From: Loxodes magnus | Taxonomy: Eukaryota; Ciliophora; Karyorelictea; Loxodida; Loxodidae | DNA: 64,000 nucleotides | Direction of reading: 5' to 3' | NCBI GenBank assembly: GCA_946699065.1 | Contig: CAMPDV010000046.1 | Span: 744,001 to 808,000, forward strand | Shown here: piece by piece, positions 1 to 13,512 of the stretch | Layout of the letters: every line of letters starts with the position of its first letter | How positions within the stretch are numbered: the stretch's first letter is position 1 | The notes under the pieces: model-generated | What the model was told of the DNA's origin: nothing | The model's input: only the letters and a program-made list of their open reading frames with translations | The model's database searches: none | Translations under genes and position numbers: made by a program

Positions 1-2104
1 TTCTTAGCTTTTTGGTAAAAAGGCGAATATCAATCTCATATTTTTTATCAATTTCTTCTCCTTCTTTTCCTGCTGCTATAAGTTTGTGCTTGTTAATATT
101 TTTATCGTTAATTGTAAAGGAAACTTCAGCTTCTCCATCTGTTATAAATAATATAGAATCTATAACGTCGCCTGGCTTAAATATATAGTTTCCTGGCTCA
201 TAGCTCTTAATAACGAAGGCATATACAAGCTCTTCATGTAAATTTGTTGATGTTGCTAGATATAAAATTCTCAAGAACATCTTTTTAAGAAAAACCTTCC
301 ATCTATCTTAGTAGTTAATCATAAGACTTTTGAATTTAGTAATGCACTCAGGAAAATTTATCCTCAGCTCATTAAAATGTTCTGCACTTAGTTCAGCTAC
401 TGTACTATAATTTTTAGCTTTAACTGTTGCACTTCTTATTTGATTGTAAATAAGAGCAACTTCTCCAAAGTGACTTCCTGGCCTTAAAATATTTACATAT
501 TATTGAATTTTTAGTTCATCAAATACAAATACTTCGCAATCCCCTTTTGCAAGGAAATACATATTCTTACCGACTTCTCCTTACGTAATAATTGTTTTTT
601 CAGGCTACGCAAATATGTTGCTCAACTTTTTGGAAATAAACTAAGTAATTTCTTCGTTTCCTTTAAAAATTTCGTTTTGTTCAATTATGCGATTATAAAT
701 AACTTTATCTACTGCTTCTTTAAGACTTGGACTGATCATTTATTCGAATTTATCATATTCCTGCTGGCTGTCAAGAAGGCTTTAGGTATAAATTAGATAT
801 TCAGTAATTTTTATTTAAATATCCTCTGGTAATTTCATGTTCTTCATAGCTGTGTTTACTGTATCCTAAATTTCCTAGAATCTAGTAGACTTCCTATTTA
901 AATTTGACATTAAAACTGCCATTTCACCAAATAATACTGCAGTAATCAAAGCTCCCACTATCATTAAAATGCTACTCAGTATTGCGTGACTAGTATCTCT
1001 AGGTCCTACTTCACCACCAAGCAGCATAAATACAGCCTATTCAAATGAGATTCAATATTATCACCAGATGTCACGTGTTCAAACATCTGTTCACACTCCA
1101 AAAAGCCAATCTGTAGGAGGTAGTCAGCTTTTATCGATTGATACGACGAACCACCAAAGACAGGTAATTAAGTGAATATAGATGAAAAGGAAAAGAAGTA
1201 ATTGAAATAGTCGTAAACTCATTTTAACATCATCTCTAGCTCTCAAATGGGTTATAATTTTTCCAAGTCTTAATATTCTCATCAGCTTTAAAAGTCCAAA
1301 TAAGTTAAAAACTGCAGAACTTGAAGAAAATAGAAGCATGGCTAAAGTATCTAATGGCACTGAGGAAAGAATATCAAAAACGAATTTGGCGCTAAAAAGA
1401 TAGTTTTTAAATATTTGTTTTGATTCAATAATTTCATCACCAGTCCTAGAATGGAAATAAGTTGTACGAAAGTTTAAAATAATATCTACGAAAAATAGAA
1501 CATCGATAACTGAATTAAATCCATTCATCCAGTCAGCATCTTGTACTGCTGGATTAAAAGAAAGGAAGAAAGGTATAGAAAAAGCATTTCATACTGCTAA
1601 AGCCATAACAAACAGATCTCAACGAATTCTAAAAGCATGTGTTTATCTTATTAAGCACGGTAATTCTTTTTAAACAGGCCTTCCTCATTCATCTTCTTCC
1701 ATATCTTCAGTTTTAATTCTATCAATGCATTAAATGCACTCTTTTATCATAATTAATAAAGGAATTTTTAATTTTTTTTTAGATACTTCTTTTGCAGTTA
1801 TTTTCTTCTTTTCTTTTTATTTTATATGTACTACATATCTACGAAAAACTGAATCCTCTTAAGTTTTAAATGATTTAAATTCTGATAGAATTTCACTTGA
1901 ATCATCTTCATTCTAATTTTACTCTTCTTAATCTTACTCTTTATAATCTTACTCTTCTTAAGCTTACTCTTCAAGGGATTGTTCTTCTTTATGTGAAAGG
2001 TTAACTGATAGTTATTCTTCTAATATCAAATTTTACTCACTTTCCTTTTAAGAAGAATTTTCTTCCTCTTAAGTACCAGTTGGTAATATTTAGAATTTTT
2101 TCAT
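1..2104 (-). CDS. Cyclic-nucleotide-gated / EAG-type cation channel, C-terminus cut by window edge
   Basis: Six-transmembrane voltage-gated-like channel with two cyclic-nucleotide-binding domains, acting in a membrane. The frame is open from an ATG at 2104 to the window start (about 701 codons). In order: an acidic Glu/Gln-rich N-terminus (to about residue 70), S1 near residue 160 (RWDLFVMALAVW), S2-S3, an S4-like helix with spaced arginines (LLKLMRILRLGKII), S5, the pore near residue 360, S6, then a first CNBD (GKNMYFLAKGDCEVFVFD) and a second (GNYIFKPGDVIDSILFITDG). The pore reads LLGGEVGP instead of GYGD. At least eight in-frame TGA codons fall where Trp is expected, five of them just upstream of or within the pore region, alongside TGG. 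No intron is needed. The start is the first good ATG; no TGA lies just upstream, so a longer N-terminus is possible. Confidence 0.9.
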
Positions 2105-3235
2105 TTTAAAGATTATAAAATGAATAATATTTAATCTCGTTTATTTAGTTTAATCCTCCAAACTTATAAAAGCTACTTAATCACTTTTAGCAACTTATTC
2201 TTTTTAATTCTTCTGCAACAAGCTAATATTTCTGAATGATATTGCTATAACGTTGAGCATCAATAAGTTCAAACTTAAATTGAGTGGAATATTATTATTC
2301 TAGCAACTAATATACCTTTCATTTCAGTTTATTTGCAGAAATTGTTATTTGGAATAAATGAGTCCTGTCTAGAGAATTTAGCTTCTTTATTAAATAATTT
2401 ATTGCTAGCATATTCAATAATAGCTTGTTTTGTTAGCTGATTAATTAATTCTATGAAGCATGCAGCTAAGATATTAAGAAGAAATATAGAAGTAAGCTAA
2501 TATATAAAGAGATTAAAATAATAAATACAGAGTAAATTATTCTATTAAAATCCTTATTCATTAAGCTTTCATCAGCATCATCTTATATCCTATTAACTCT
2601 TTCTTCTATTTATTTTACTCAAAGAGCACTTAAATTATAATTAGTTATTATTTTACCAATAAATGCTTAATATTTGCATTATAGTTAAATCTTTCTAAAT
2701 ATAAGTCAATATGCTAACATGGAAGATAATCTATTTTATTATATAATTTAAAGCATTTGCTGGTTATTACGTTTATAAAATGATACAATGAAATTAGATT
2801 TATTACCTATAAGGCCTCTAAATTTAAATAAAAATAATAAGCAGATAGCTATCTTTAGTGGTTTAACTATCTTAAATATAAGAATATTTTTTATAAATAG
2901 TATTTGCAAAAAGTCCTCAAAGCTTTTGATTTAACTTAGCTAGAAATATAGATAGTTTGCATTTATGGTATTGTGTTATTTGTAAATTAGCACGAATCTA
3001 GTCAAAATGCTTTTATCTTAATCTTTACCCAATATGTAGAGTACTAAATATTAGCTTTACTATTCTTTATCTTTTTATTTTTTAATTCTAATTAATGTCT
3101 AAAGTTCTTTTAGCTTAATCGTAATTATTATGTAATTAGAAGAAGTTATTAAAAAGTAAGCGCTATAGAAAGAATTAACTTGAATTGAAGAATGATTTAA
3201 AGATTAAAATAAAGATCAATCAAATTAATTAAAAG
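2105..3235. other. Intergenic spacer
   Basis: AT-rich spacer between the divergently read channel gene and the next gene. It should hold both promoters. I see no conserved motif and no convincing coding frame. Confidence 0.5.
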
Positions 3236-5350
3236 ATGTTTACAAAAGCTTCTACTTCTAAACATACTTCGAGTTCTAACTATAAATAAACTCTACAAAA
3301 ACAAGGAAGCTCTAAGCAGGATATGCTTATTGTAAAATCTCCAAAAGTTAATCGAATTTAGTTAAAGAAATCAAATTAGGATTAAAATAAAATCATATCT
3401 TAACGATATTCTTTACCTGCTCCGCTTATTAATAAAGATTCTAGTACAAACACATAAAACCTCTCCCTAAAAAATAGTGAAATAGAAGAGAAAAATTCTG
3501 AATACCTTTAGAGTCTTAAATCTCTAAGTAATATGAGAGAATAGTAAAGAATGAAGAGAAATATGAGCTAAGATTAATAAAACCTTTAACTTGATCATTA
3601 ATTAGAATCTCCATTGTTACGAAAAAGCAAGAAGAACCTATTTCATACATATAGCACTCTTGACAAATTTAGCTTAATGCAAGGAAAATGAGATGAAATT
3701 AAATAGTAGATGGATTTAAATAGAGAAGATTTAAACTCTTCTAAAGATTTCTTCATTTATAAATAAAAAGTTAGATATTAAAATAAACGCTACAGTACTG
3801 AAAGTCCTAAAAGGTTTTCTGATTCATAAAAGGAGCATTTTTATCGTTTAAGTCAGTAAAACTAAAACTTAGAAACTATAAATGAGATTCCTATCAATCT
3901 CTGTTAAGAAATTATAACTAATGAGCTATTTTTAAAAAATAGTTGTAAGAGAGGAGAATAGTTCTAACAATCAATTCCTAAAAATTTGATTGTAGGCTTA
4001 AAAAAAAATTCTATTTCAAATGTTAAGGAAAATTAACTGCATGAGGATAAAATCCAAAAAGAGAACTAGTTTAGTAAAAGTATAGATCTTTCCTTGAAGT
4101 TATTCCAAATGCCTTAAAGCGAAACAAAAAGTTCTAACAATTAAAAATAAATTAATAAGCACTACGAATATAAAAATCCTGGATTAAAAAAAGAATCATA
4201 CATTGAAGTACCGAATAATGAATCACTAGGTTGTAATAAAAAGTCCTCAAAATAGGTTTCTCAATAAAAAAAAAATAAAAAGAGCCGTTAAATTAAGTAG
4301 AATTCTACTTTGTCTTTTACTTTTGAGGCAAATAATAGCTAGACTATTTCTTTAAGACTTGAATAATGCTAAAATGAATAAGATAATTTGAATGCTATAT
4401 GTTCTCCTAAATAAGAAAAGCCAACAAAGAGATTAAAAGCAACATAAAGCGAAGAAAAATTTTATGGTCGCATTAAACAAACTGAAACCTAAGTCTATAG
4501 TTCATATCCTCTTTATTTATATTCTGATTAAAATATCAACCAACAAATAAGCAAAACAAATTCATGTGACTTGGAAAATGATCAGTTTTAAAGTGTAGAT
4601 TTGGATAAGTGTAGTAAACGTTTTTATAATAAATTTTAAGAAAGAAATATAAAAAACATTTAAAATAATTCTTTAGAAACTTCTAGAAATCTAACTACTA
4701 ATTCTATCAATTTACTTAAGCAATCTAAGCCTCCTGAAACCATGAAAAAAATAACTCATTAGATCTATAAAAAAGAAAGCAGACGCTTTAAATAGCCTAC
4801 TCAGGTTAATAGATTAAATCGTCTCTAAAGTTATAGTATAGATAACTAGAACTTCAATTAAAACATTAAGAAAATAGATCTTTCATTAGAAAAATAAAGT
4901 TTTAAGAAAGAATCTTTAAAGTAATAGAATAATGAATAACATAAAAGAAAAAAAAGTTCTAAATTATTAAATTAAGATAAGTCTAAAGAAAATAAAACTA
5001 CTGCGAGTAATTCACCTGCAATTAAACTAGTTAATGCTAGTAAAAAACTCAATTCTGAGTAAACAAAAAACTTGGTGCAAAGATTAACAAACAAGTCTGC
5101 TTAATAATAAGTTGAAATGTAAAAAGCAAGCTAAATAAATATTTCTTTAAGCAAAGAAATACCATTAACTAAAGCAAAAAAAGGATTAAACTGTGCCAGT
5201 TCAAATAAATAAAAAGTAGCAAGCAAGCTCGTACTCATTATTAATGATAATTAAATAAAGGAAATAAATTAGAAAAAAGTCCCTGTAATATCTTGTATGC
5301 TATCTGTTAATAACAATACCTTCAAATCACGCATTAGCGATAAAAGATGA
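3236..5350 (+). CDS. Lys/Asn/Ser/Gln-rich hypothetical protein, 704 aa
   Basis: One uninterrupted frame of 705 codons from ATG 3236 to TGA 5348-5350, with dozens of in-frame TAA/TAG (Gln) codons and a single internal TGA (GKWDEIKQQMD). Codon choice (GAA, AAA, AAT, TCT, low GC third positions) is that of the other genes, and AT content rises sharply after the TGA. The product is hydrophilic, basic and low-complexity, rich in Ser-Lys-Asn-Gln runs, with no signal peptide and no membrane segment. I recognise no domain. It could be a disordered cytoskeletal or nuclear protein, but that is a guess from composition only. Confidence 0.75.
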
Positions 5351-6671
5351 AATAATTGTTATTTAAATTAATTATATTTTTAAAGCAAATTTAACTCTCT
5401 TTACTTTAAAATGCTTCTAATCTAGTTAATTTATATAAAAAATGTAAATTATAATTTAATTCTATGAGACTAGGTAGTAATTTATAATGTTTAAACAATA
5501 AACTATGCAAATATATTTAAAATTATATAAAATCATTAAAAATTGTATGCTTAATGAAATTTTATAAAATCATGATTTTATTATCATCATAAAAATGAAT
5601 AAAATTATGATTAGATACTTTTGTTAAAAGCTTAAATAAGTTTTTTAATTTAACTAAATTTCTTATTTTCCCTTGATTTTATTCAACTTTTAATTCTATC
5701 TTTTGTCACTTTTCTCTAAACTTTTCTCATGTATATTTTATTATATAATAATTTAATCTATTTTCCTTTTTTGCTCAATATCATATTTCTTTATTCCATC
5801 TATTAATATTTATTTATATTCTGGTAATATAATTAAAACTTCTTGCTTGTTTAATTTAACTTTATTAGTTTTTAGGTTATCCTTTTTAATTTTAGTGGAT
5901 GTATCATTGTTTTTCTGATTTTTATATATTTTTATATTAAATTCACTTTTATTTTTACATATTTCAGACTTTAGTATTTATGCTAATATGCGTTTATCGC
6001 TTCATATATGTATTTTTATCTTTCTTAGTCTATATGTCTATCTTAAAGATTTTTTTAAAGAATAGTAATTAGGTTCTAGTTTTTATATTTGTTTGCATTA
6101 TTTTATTTTGTGTCTATTTAAAGTTAGATAAGTAATTTGTGGAAAACTATTTTCATTTCTGAATTATCATCTTAAAATTAAAGTTAAACCAATATAAAGA
6201 AGAATTTCCCAATAGATTTAAATAAAGTTAATTCTATTTTGGAATTTCAGGGTTTAATAATTACCTGACTTCAGGATGCTCCTTTTAGCATGCAAAGTAA
6301 TAAAATAATTAGATAAGTATAAAATTATTTTTTAAATATAAAGTAATAAAAGTTTACTTGCATTCAAAATGCAAATATTTTTATCTTAATAAAATCTAAA
6401 AAATCAATTTATGCTAATTTACTCCATAGTTAGGTAAGTAAATTTATTTTTATTGTACTCAAAACATTATTAAAATTTTGTTAGAATTTAAGCAAAATTA
6501 AAATTGAATTCCTTTATTTAATATTTTATCCTTTATAAAATTTGCTTTTAGCTTAGAAGTTCTTAATCATTTATAGATATATTAGATCTTATTTAGTTCA
6601 TTTATATGTGAGATATGTCAAATAGACTCTTTAATTTTATATTAATATTGTAAAGTTAAATTTAATTGTAA
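5351..6671. other. Intergenic spacer
   Basis: AT-rich spacer with long T and A tracts. I see no gene, repeat array or RNA. Confidence 0.5.
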
Positions 6672-8015
6672 ATGACTGATGAAATCAGGTCTAGCTTAAA
6701 CTATACTTGTGAATAGCAAGAAATCGATAGAAGTTTAAAATTTTATTTTGCTTACTTAGGTGTTGTATGTCTATTTCCTTGAAATACTATGGTGACTTCA
6801 GTAGACTATTTTGACAAGCATTTAAAAGGTTTCCACTTTACTTATGCACTTCCTGGATTATGATTTACTCCAATTTTAGTAACTTAAATGATTATTATGA
6901 AACATGCTTACAAAATCGATATTAAGTACCGGTTGTTGCCTTCTTTATTTGGAGGAGCAATATTATTATTACTTACATTTGCATTAACAAAATTAATTAA
7001 AGATACTTTTCTCTTCATTTTTATTTCAGGTTGTATTATTGGAAGCGTTTTTTTTAATGCTATATTCCAAAACGCTTTATAGGGGTCAGCTACTGCAATG
7101 GGGGAATAGTTTATAAACATCACAGTATTAGGGAATGCTATTTCTGGAATAGTAACCTGCCTAATTAGAGCAATCTGCTTATCAATTTTTAAATCTGAAA
7201 GTAAAGATGATAGACTAGCCAATAGTACTCTAGTGTATTTTATTATTGCTGAAATTCTTATCTTAATAGGACTTATCTCTAGCTATTTAATCGTTAAAAA
7301 TCCTTATTTCAAATACAAAATGAATATATAAACGAAATCTTCTCAACTAGTAAATAGTTTTGAAAGTAAAGGCAAGAAGAGCATAGCCATCTACAGTTCT
7401 GATGTAAAAGGAAGCGTAATACTTAAATCTTCTAAAGAAAGCTTAGATAAATAATATTTATTAAAAGAGTCAATCAAAGAAGTTAAGACAATAAAATAGA
7501 ATATTACTTTCTATGTCTTTAAGAAAATATGAAAATCTGCATTATCATGTATTCTAATTTTAACTGTAACTCTTACTGTTTTTCCAGGATTGCTTACTAA
7601 TTCTCATGCAAAAGAGATGAGTAAAGATTGGTTTGTGGTAGTTGTACTCTCAACATATAATGTGTTTGATTATATCGGAAGAGCTCTGGCAAGGTATAAA
7701 ATATTTTCTTATAATTCCATTTTATTTCCTTCGTTTGCAAGAGTTATTTTTATTGGAATCTTCGTTCTTATTGCGGTAAAATGTCCTCCTTCATAATTAT
7801 TTAATGGGCTTTAATTTTAATTATTAGTGATAGCACTATTTGCCTTTTCAAATGGCTATTGCTTTGCCGTTTGTTTAATGACTCCAGGAGAATAAGTAAA
7901 AGAAAAATATTTAGAACAAGCTGGAGTTATTATGGTTTTCTTTAGTTTGATTGGATTGTTTATAGGGTCTTTTATTTAGCTAGTACTTCCTTTTCTATTT
8001 AACTTAAATGACTGA
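6672..8015 (+). CDS. Equilibrative nucleoside transporter (ENT/SLC29 family), 447 aa
   Basis: Facilitated transporter of nucleosides or nucleobases across a membrane. The frame runs from ATG 6672 to TGA 8013-8015 without introns, giving 447 residues, the usual ENT length. Near residue 35 is the family signature after TM1, GVVCLFPWNTMVTSVDYF, in which the invariant Trp of PWN is encoded by TGA. Two further TGA codons also fall at plausible Trp positions (GLWFTP, KKIWKS). About eleven hydrophobic segments are visible, with the expected long hydrophilic loop in the middle (about residues 220-285). The last helix (MVFFSLIGLFIGSFIQLVLP) ends a few residues before the stop. The frame stays open after the TGA for a stretch, but composition drops to spacer-like. 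Confidence 0.9.
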
Positions 8016-8809
8016 CTTAAACTAGTTTTAATTATTAACCTAAATGTTCATTGTAAGGGATCTTAGTAATATTAAGAGTCATTTGCTTTTATATCAAGGC
8101 ATTTTCTTATTTATTTCTCTTTTAAATAGTCTAATTTTACTACTTTATCACTGTAATATCTATTCAAATTCTTTAAATTTACACTATAACTCTAAAATTT
8201 CTAATATAGTAAAAATCTATTAAACTAGCAAACTAAGAATATATGAGAAAATAAGCTTTAAAATTAAATAGAATTATCACTTAGTGTAGATATAAGCTTA
8301 TGTCCCTTATGCAAAGATAATAACATATTTTATAATAAGCTGAACATAATTAAAGTTATAGCTAAGGCTAAATTATTTTTAATAAGTACTATAATCCTTA
8401 AATTTCTAAAATAGCTTGAACATACTTTATCATTTAAAAATAATAGTAACTAGTAGGGGAGCGAAGCATTAATAAAGAATATTAAAGACATATTTCTTAT
8501 AGAGATGAAAATAAACTTTATGCAGACTAAAAGAAACAGTATTTAAAATTAGTTCTATTTACTTCAATCTCTTATATATTTATCTTACATGTAGCACTAG
8601 TTACTCTTTTAAGATAATAGAAACAGCAATCTATACGGTATTTGATACAGCTTTAAATAAAGTTGGATTAAATGAATCAGAATATAAAATAGGAATAATA
8701 TTGGGTATGGATGATTTGCAATAGAGGTATATAGTAAATAATTGAAATAGAAATTGAAGAATGATTTTAAAATAAGCATTTTTGTTCATTACTAACTTAT
8801 TTAATATAA
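8016..8809. other. Intergenic spacer
   Basis: AT-rich spacer between two same-strand genes. Nothing recognisable. Confidence 0.45.
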
Positions 8810-11623
8810 ATGACGCTTTTTCTAGATGATTATGCTTTTATATGCCTCATTGCAGGATTCAAAGAAACTATTCAAACATTCTAGATTGAGGAATAACAGC
8901 AAGAAGCTATCAAAAGTTCTATGCCAAGACTTTTACCTTATTGCGGACAATCTTGCTTTGGATTTATTAAAGAGCAAATAGTTAAGACAATTTTGGAAGA
9001 CTAAGACACTTTGGACGAAAGAGAAATTCTTTTAAAACTAGAAAGATAGTTTAGACTTCCCTAACAGGTTATACAAGGAATTTGAAAAGTATATTTTTAA
9101 AGCTAAATGAAGAAAGATTATTAAAGCTAAAGTCCAAATAGCAGTTAGAAAATGTTTAAGATGTACGATGAAACAAAAATTTAAGAATATAATATAATCA
9201 AAACTTCAAGACAAAACAGTTCTATAAACATCCCTGACAAAACTTAACTATAATATAATAATTTATCTTCTCAAGCAAATGAAATCAGAAACTTCAATGA
9301 ATGCGAGTTAAATTTATCCCCTTAATTTAAATCTGAATAGTAAAAAGAAATAAAGGTTAGTAATGACAATGATATAACTGATATCTTTTAAAATATAGAT
9401 ATCCCTATTATACAATTCTAAAATTAACCTGAAGTTTTGTAATAATAAGTCAATACTTTGTAGCAAAACACAGAAATCAAAACTGCTCTCTAATATCAAG
9501 ATAATCATTAGCAAGAGTTCTCTCAAATACAATAAAGCTCTTTATAAGAAAACAAAACATCAAGCAATTAAAGCAATCAGAATCTTAATTTTTAGCAAGA
9601 AAATTTAAACTTGAAAACAGAAAATAACTAAGAAGAATAATAAGCCTGCACAGAATTAAGCTACTCAGCTACTGAATAAGTAAAAAATGAGGAAAATTTG
9701 GCAATTGCAGATGATTCTTAGCAAATAAATTAGTATAATTATGTGAACAACTCTTAAGATAATATAATTGAGCATTAAGAATAGAATTAGCTTGAAAATA
9801 ATTAAGCCAAGCCATATATTAATTAAGAAAACTAAGAGGAAATAATTAATCCAGAATAACAACTTTCTTCTAAAAAGCTAAAACTAACTTAGTATGATAA
9901 TGAATATTTCAACAAAAATGAATATTCTTTACTTATTTAGACTCATACAGAATAAAAGAATGCTAATGAACTTGAGTCGTAAAATCAAAATAACAAGTAA
10001 AAGAACGATAATAACTAAAATTTTAGCAGTGAAAGATATCTAGAAAATTTGAGATAAGATTAAGATAGTTACACAAGAGAAAAGTAATAAAGGGATGAAA
10101 AAGGAACTTAAAAATCTAAAGATTTATAATAGTAATTTTTTAAGCTCGATTATGTTTAAAATAAAAAATTCGATTTTCAGTTAAAAGAGAAAAGATAAAG
10201 AAATGAATAAGACAAAAACTAATTTGAGTAGTAGAAATTATCTTTTAAATAAATTTTTCAGCTATTTAATAAAAAAATTTAGAAGGAACATAGAATAATA
10301 TGCTACGAGAACTAAATGATATAAATTATTAATTTAACGAATGAATAGATAATTAAAAAATGCGTTGTTTGTTTTGAAGAAACTACAGAAAAACATAATC
10401 ATAAAAATTCAAAAGTAATTGACACTAATTACTGTTATATATGTGAAAAGGAATTTTAAAGATGAAGCTTACATTTTTAAAATTAATTACATCAATAATA
10501 AATTAGCCAAATAAAGAAGGAGAACAATGGCTAAAAATCAAATGAAAGCAAGGAGAACAATTAACTTGATTAAAAAGACTATGATTTTTTCAGATTAGCA
10601 AGAGATACAAAAAATTAGGAAAATAATTAAAAAAATTAAAATAAAAAGCGAGAACAAGAACAAGAATCAATATACAATCTGTATGTATAAAATAAAAATT
10701 AATAAAATGCTATCTCTTCTAATGAGAATAGCAAATGAACTCGCTAAAAATAAGAAAGAGATAATTATAAAGAGATATAACTAAAATAAGGATATGATCC
10801 ATTAAGAAAGCAAGCAAACGACAGAAGCGAACAAGATAAATTATAAAATAATAGAAGTAATTAAACTGATAAAGTTAAGTAAAAATCCGAGTTTAACTCT
10901 AAATATTTACCTCTAAATGGCATAATAGATTACAATCAAGTTTGGAAAAAATGATTTTAAATTTTTAGGAATCAAAGAGAAAAGCTATATTTTAAATAAT
11001 TAATTTTAAGTTTAGTTTAGTACTTAAAATAAGAAAAATCCAAGTCGAGAACTTCAAAAGAGATGTTAAAATCTCAATCCCAAAATATTTAAAGTAAATT
11101 TTAAAATGAAAAAAATGCTAATAACGAAGAAATTGAATTAGATACATAAAAAGAAAGTATTTCGAGTTAGGTAACATCATGCTAGCATTTAATTTCAGAA
11201 AATAGCTAAGCAACAAAAGTTGCATCAAGAATTCAAGATACAAATTAAAAAAATAAAAGTTCCTTAAACAATTAAAATAATGAAAAAGCACTTGAGCACA
11301 ACTTATAATAAACTAACTCTTCTAAGAAAGAAAGAAATTTTGAATATTCCTCAGATTCAGATCAAAAGGAAAGATAAAAAAATTCATCTTAAAGGAAAAG
11401 TTCATAAAGAAACTCAGCTTGAAGTGAAAGAAAGGAAAATGAAACTTATTACTAAAAGAGTAGCTAATCAAATTAGCATAATTACAAAAAGTCTTACGAA
11501 GCAAGCAAGACAAACTCTCTAACAGTTAAAAAATGAAATAAACAAAAATCTAAATCAAACTCCAAAAATAGTGAAAAATATAATCATTCAAATATCGGTT
11601 CTTCAATAAACAAAAGAAGATGA
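8810..11623 (+). CDS. Gln/Asn/Lys-rich hypothetical protein with CxxC motifs, 937 aa
   Basis: A single frame of 938 codons from ATG 8810 to TGA 11621-11623, carrying well over a hundred in-frame TAA/TAG codons and several TGA (Trp) codons such as GIWKVYF and KKWFQIFRNQ. The N-terminal 110 residues are of ordinary composition and look folded (start MTLFLDDYAFICLIAGF). A long Gln/Asn/Lys-rich region follows. Around residues 520-560 there are two Cys pairs, CVVCFEET and CYICEKEFQRWSLHF, followed by histidines, which could bind zinc but do not match a standard finger spacing. The C-terminus is Ser/Lys/Asn-rich and ends NKRR. No family recognised. A conventional-code search finds only short shadow frames here. 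Confidence 0.75.
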
Positions 11624-12818
11624 GATTCTTAAACTTTGCTATTTTTTAAATTAGATTTTATACATAGTTTTATGCCCATATAAGTATTCTTAATTTGATA
11701 CTTTAAACAAATTTTATGTATTTATAATTTATTCTGTAAAATGAAAGCAGAATTAAGTTATTTGAAATAGAACCATTTCATTAAAATTACATAAAGAAAG
11801 ATAAAACGTTGTAAGATCTATAAATTTGATAGAAATCATGTTTAATTAACTAAAAAAACTAAATACCAGATTATTTTATCTTAATATAGCAAGTATTTTT
11901 TCCTTTATTATATTAAAAGAACTATCACAAGCTTAGTTTTTTTAGTTTTATTTTAGCTTTAATTAAAGATTGTTATATTATTGAAGGTTTTAAACTTTAA
12001 TTGTCTTGAACAAAGAGATATAACAAAATACAAAATAAAAGAATTTAATTATAGTCTATAAAATATTATTTAATCTATATTAAAAATTTAGAAATTTTAT
12101 TTAGCTAATTTTTACTTATCTAGAAATTTTGGATATTCGGATCTACTCTAGAAAAATTCAGTTAAGTATTCATAATCTTTTTAGGAAACCTTAAAATAGA
12201 TATAACAACTTAGAATCATATCTAGGAATTTCTTAATTTTATGGTTAATGATTATAGCGTCATCATATTAATTAGAAATAAGTATTTCAAGTTTATGGAA
12301 ATTTGTAAATAGATGGGTTAAATAGTTTATTACGTTTAGAATTGGATAATTAGTAAAATGAAAATAAAATAAATTTAAACTTAAGCATTACCTGCTTAAT
12401 GGAAAGATTTATAACTTTAATAGTTATTCCTATTGTAATTTTGTTGTAAATTAGCTTTATATTTATTTCATGTCTTTAAATGGGTAATTTACTTTCTATT
12501 CAATCAAATAATTTAATATAACAAGCACTGAATATTAAATTTTATTTTATACTAATTGATGAAAATAAAATAGTTAGAGAAATTTCTATATCTCAGAAAT
12601 TCATTCTACTAAGTTTTTGCCTGAAATATATCTAAATAGAAAATTAAATATATTCACATTTGTCTAATTAAAGCTTTACCATGAATAAGATTTCAAGACA
12701 TGAAATGATTTAACTTATTTACTTGTTAAGCATACTAATTGGTATGCTTAGAATATTAAGCAAGTTCTATATTTGATATATATGTTTTTATTAATTTTAA
12801 ACATAATTAATAGCATAA
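11624..12818. other. Intergenic spacer between convergent genes
   Basis: AT-rich spacer between the 3' ends of a + gene and a - gene. Nothing recognisable. Confidence 0.45.
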
Positions 12819-13470
12819 TCATTTAGGCAAATACTGATTTTCTATATCTAGTAATTGTTGCCTTGCACTTGTCATATCTCTGAAGCACTTTCTACACATG
12901 TTATTAGTATGATTAATTTCCTTACATGATTACACCTAATTAAATCATAATACTTACAAACTATTGTGTGTCAGGCGTTTCTTGAATAAGAGGATAGAGG
13001 CATTCACTCATCTATTCACTAGTAGCTCCTTTTATTAGACTTTATAAATCTAATTGACCTTCTTCTTCAATATAGCACACATCTTCATATTAATCATTTT
13101 CAAACTAAAAGATTCTTTGGAGAAGTTCGTCCTTATTTTACATTAAAAATTGGAGATGCTGATTTTTCTAATCTAACTTTTCAAGTTTTCTTTGTACTTC
13201 GTGAGATGTAATGCAATCTCCAAATTTTTAAATTAGATCTTATTATAAATAGTTAGATTTAGCATTTAAATAGGAATCAACTTGGTTTAGTAATTAAATT
13301 TGGAGCAAGACTTACTATTCATTTTGGGGAAGACCTGCAGAGTTAATGCTTCTAACTGGAGATTTTGACATTCTAGTTTACATATTTGAACCTTCAAGTG
13401 ACCTTGCATATATGTAATATTCTTCAACAGCACCTAAATTGAATTTTCGAGACGGACTCCAAGGTTTCAT
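12819..13470 (-). CDS. Small coiled-coil hypothetical protein, 209 aa, one 22-nt intron
   Basis: ATG at 13470 opens 171 codons (start MKPWSPSRKFNLGAVEEYY) with helical, Gln/Leu-rich content typical of a coiled coil. A GT-AG intron at 12936-12957 (begins GTAAGT, ends TTAG, 22 nt) then shifts the frame into a coding tail of 38 residues with CKEINHTNNMCRKCF and a TGA at 12819-12821. Without the splice the frame continues into AT-rich, poorly coding sequence, so the intron is well supported. I recognise no domain. It lies only 42 nt downstream of another - strand gene (13513-14923), so the two may share a transcript or have extremely short UTRs. Confidence 0.7.
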
Positions 13471-13512
13471 ATTAATTGTTTTAATTAAAAAATTAAATTA
13501 AATGTTAAAAAA

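Noticed and set aside
1911-1980. Tandem DNA repeat (repeated tcttactctt units)
   Set aside because: It is coding: the reverse strand gives the Glu/Gln-rich acidic stretch of the channel N-terminus.
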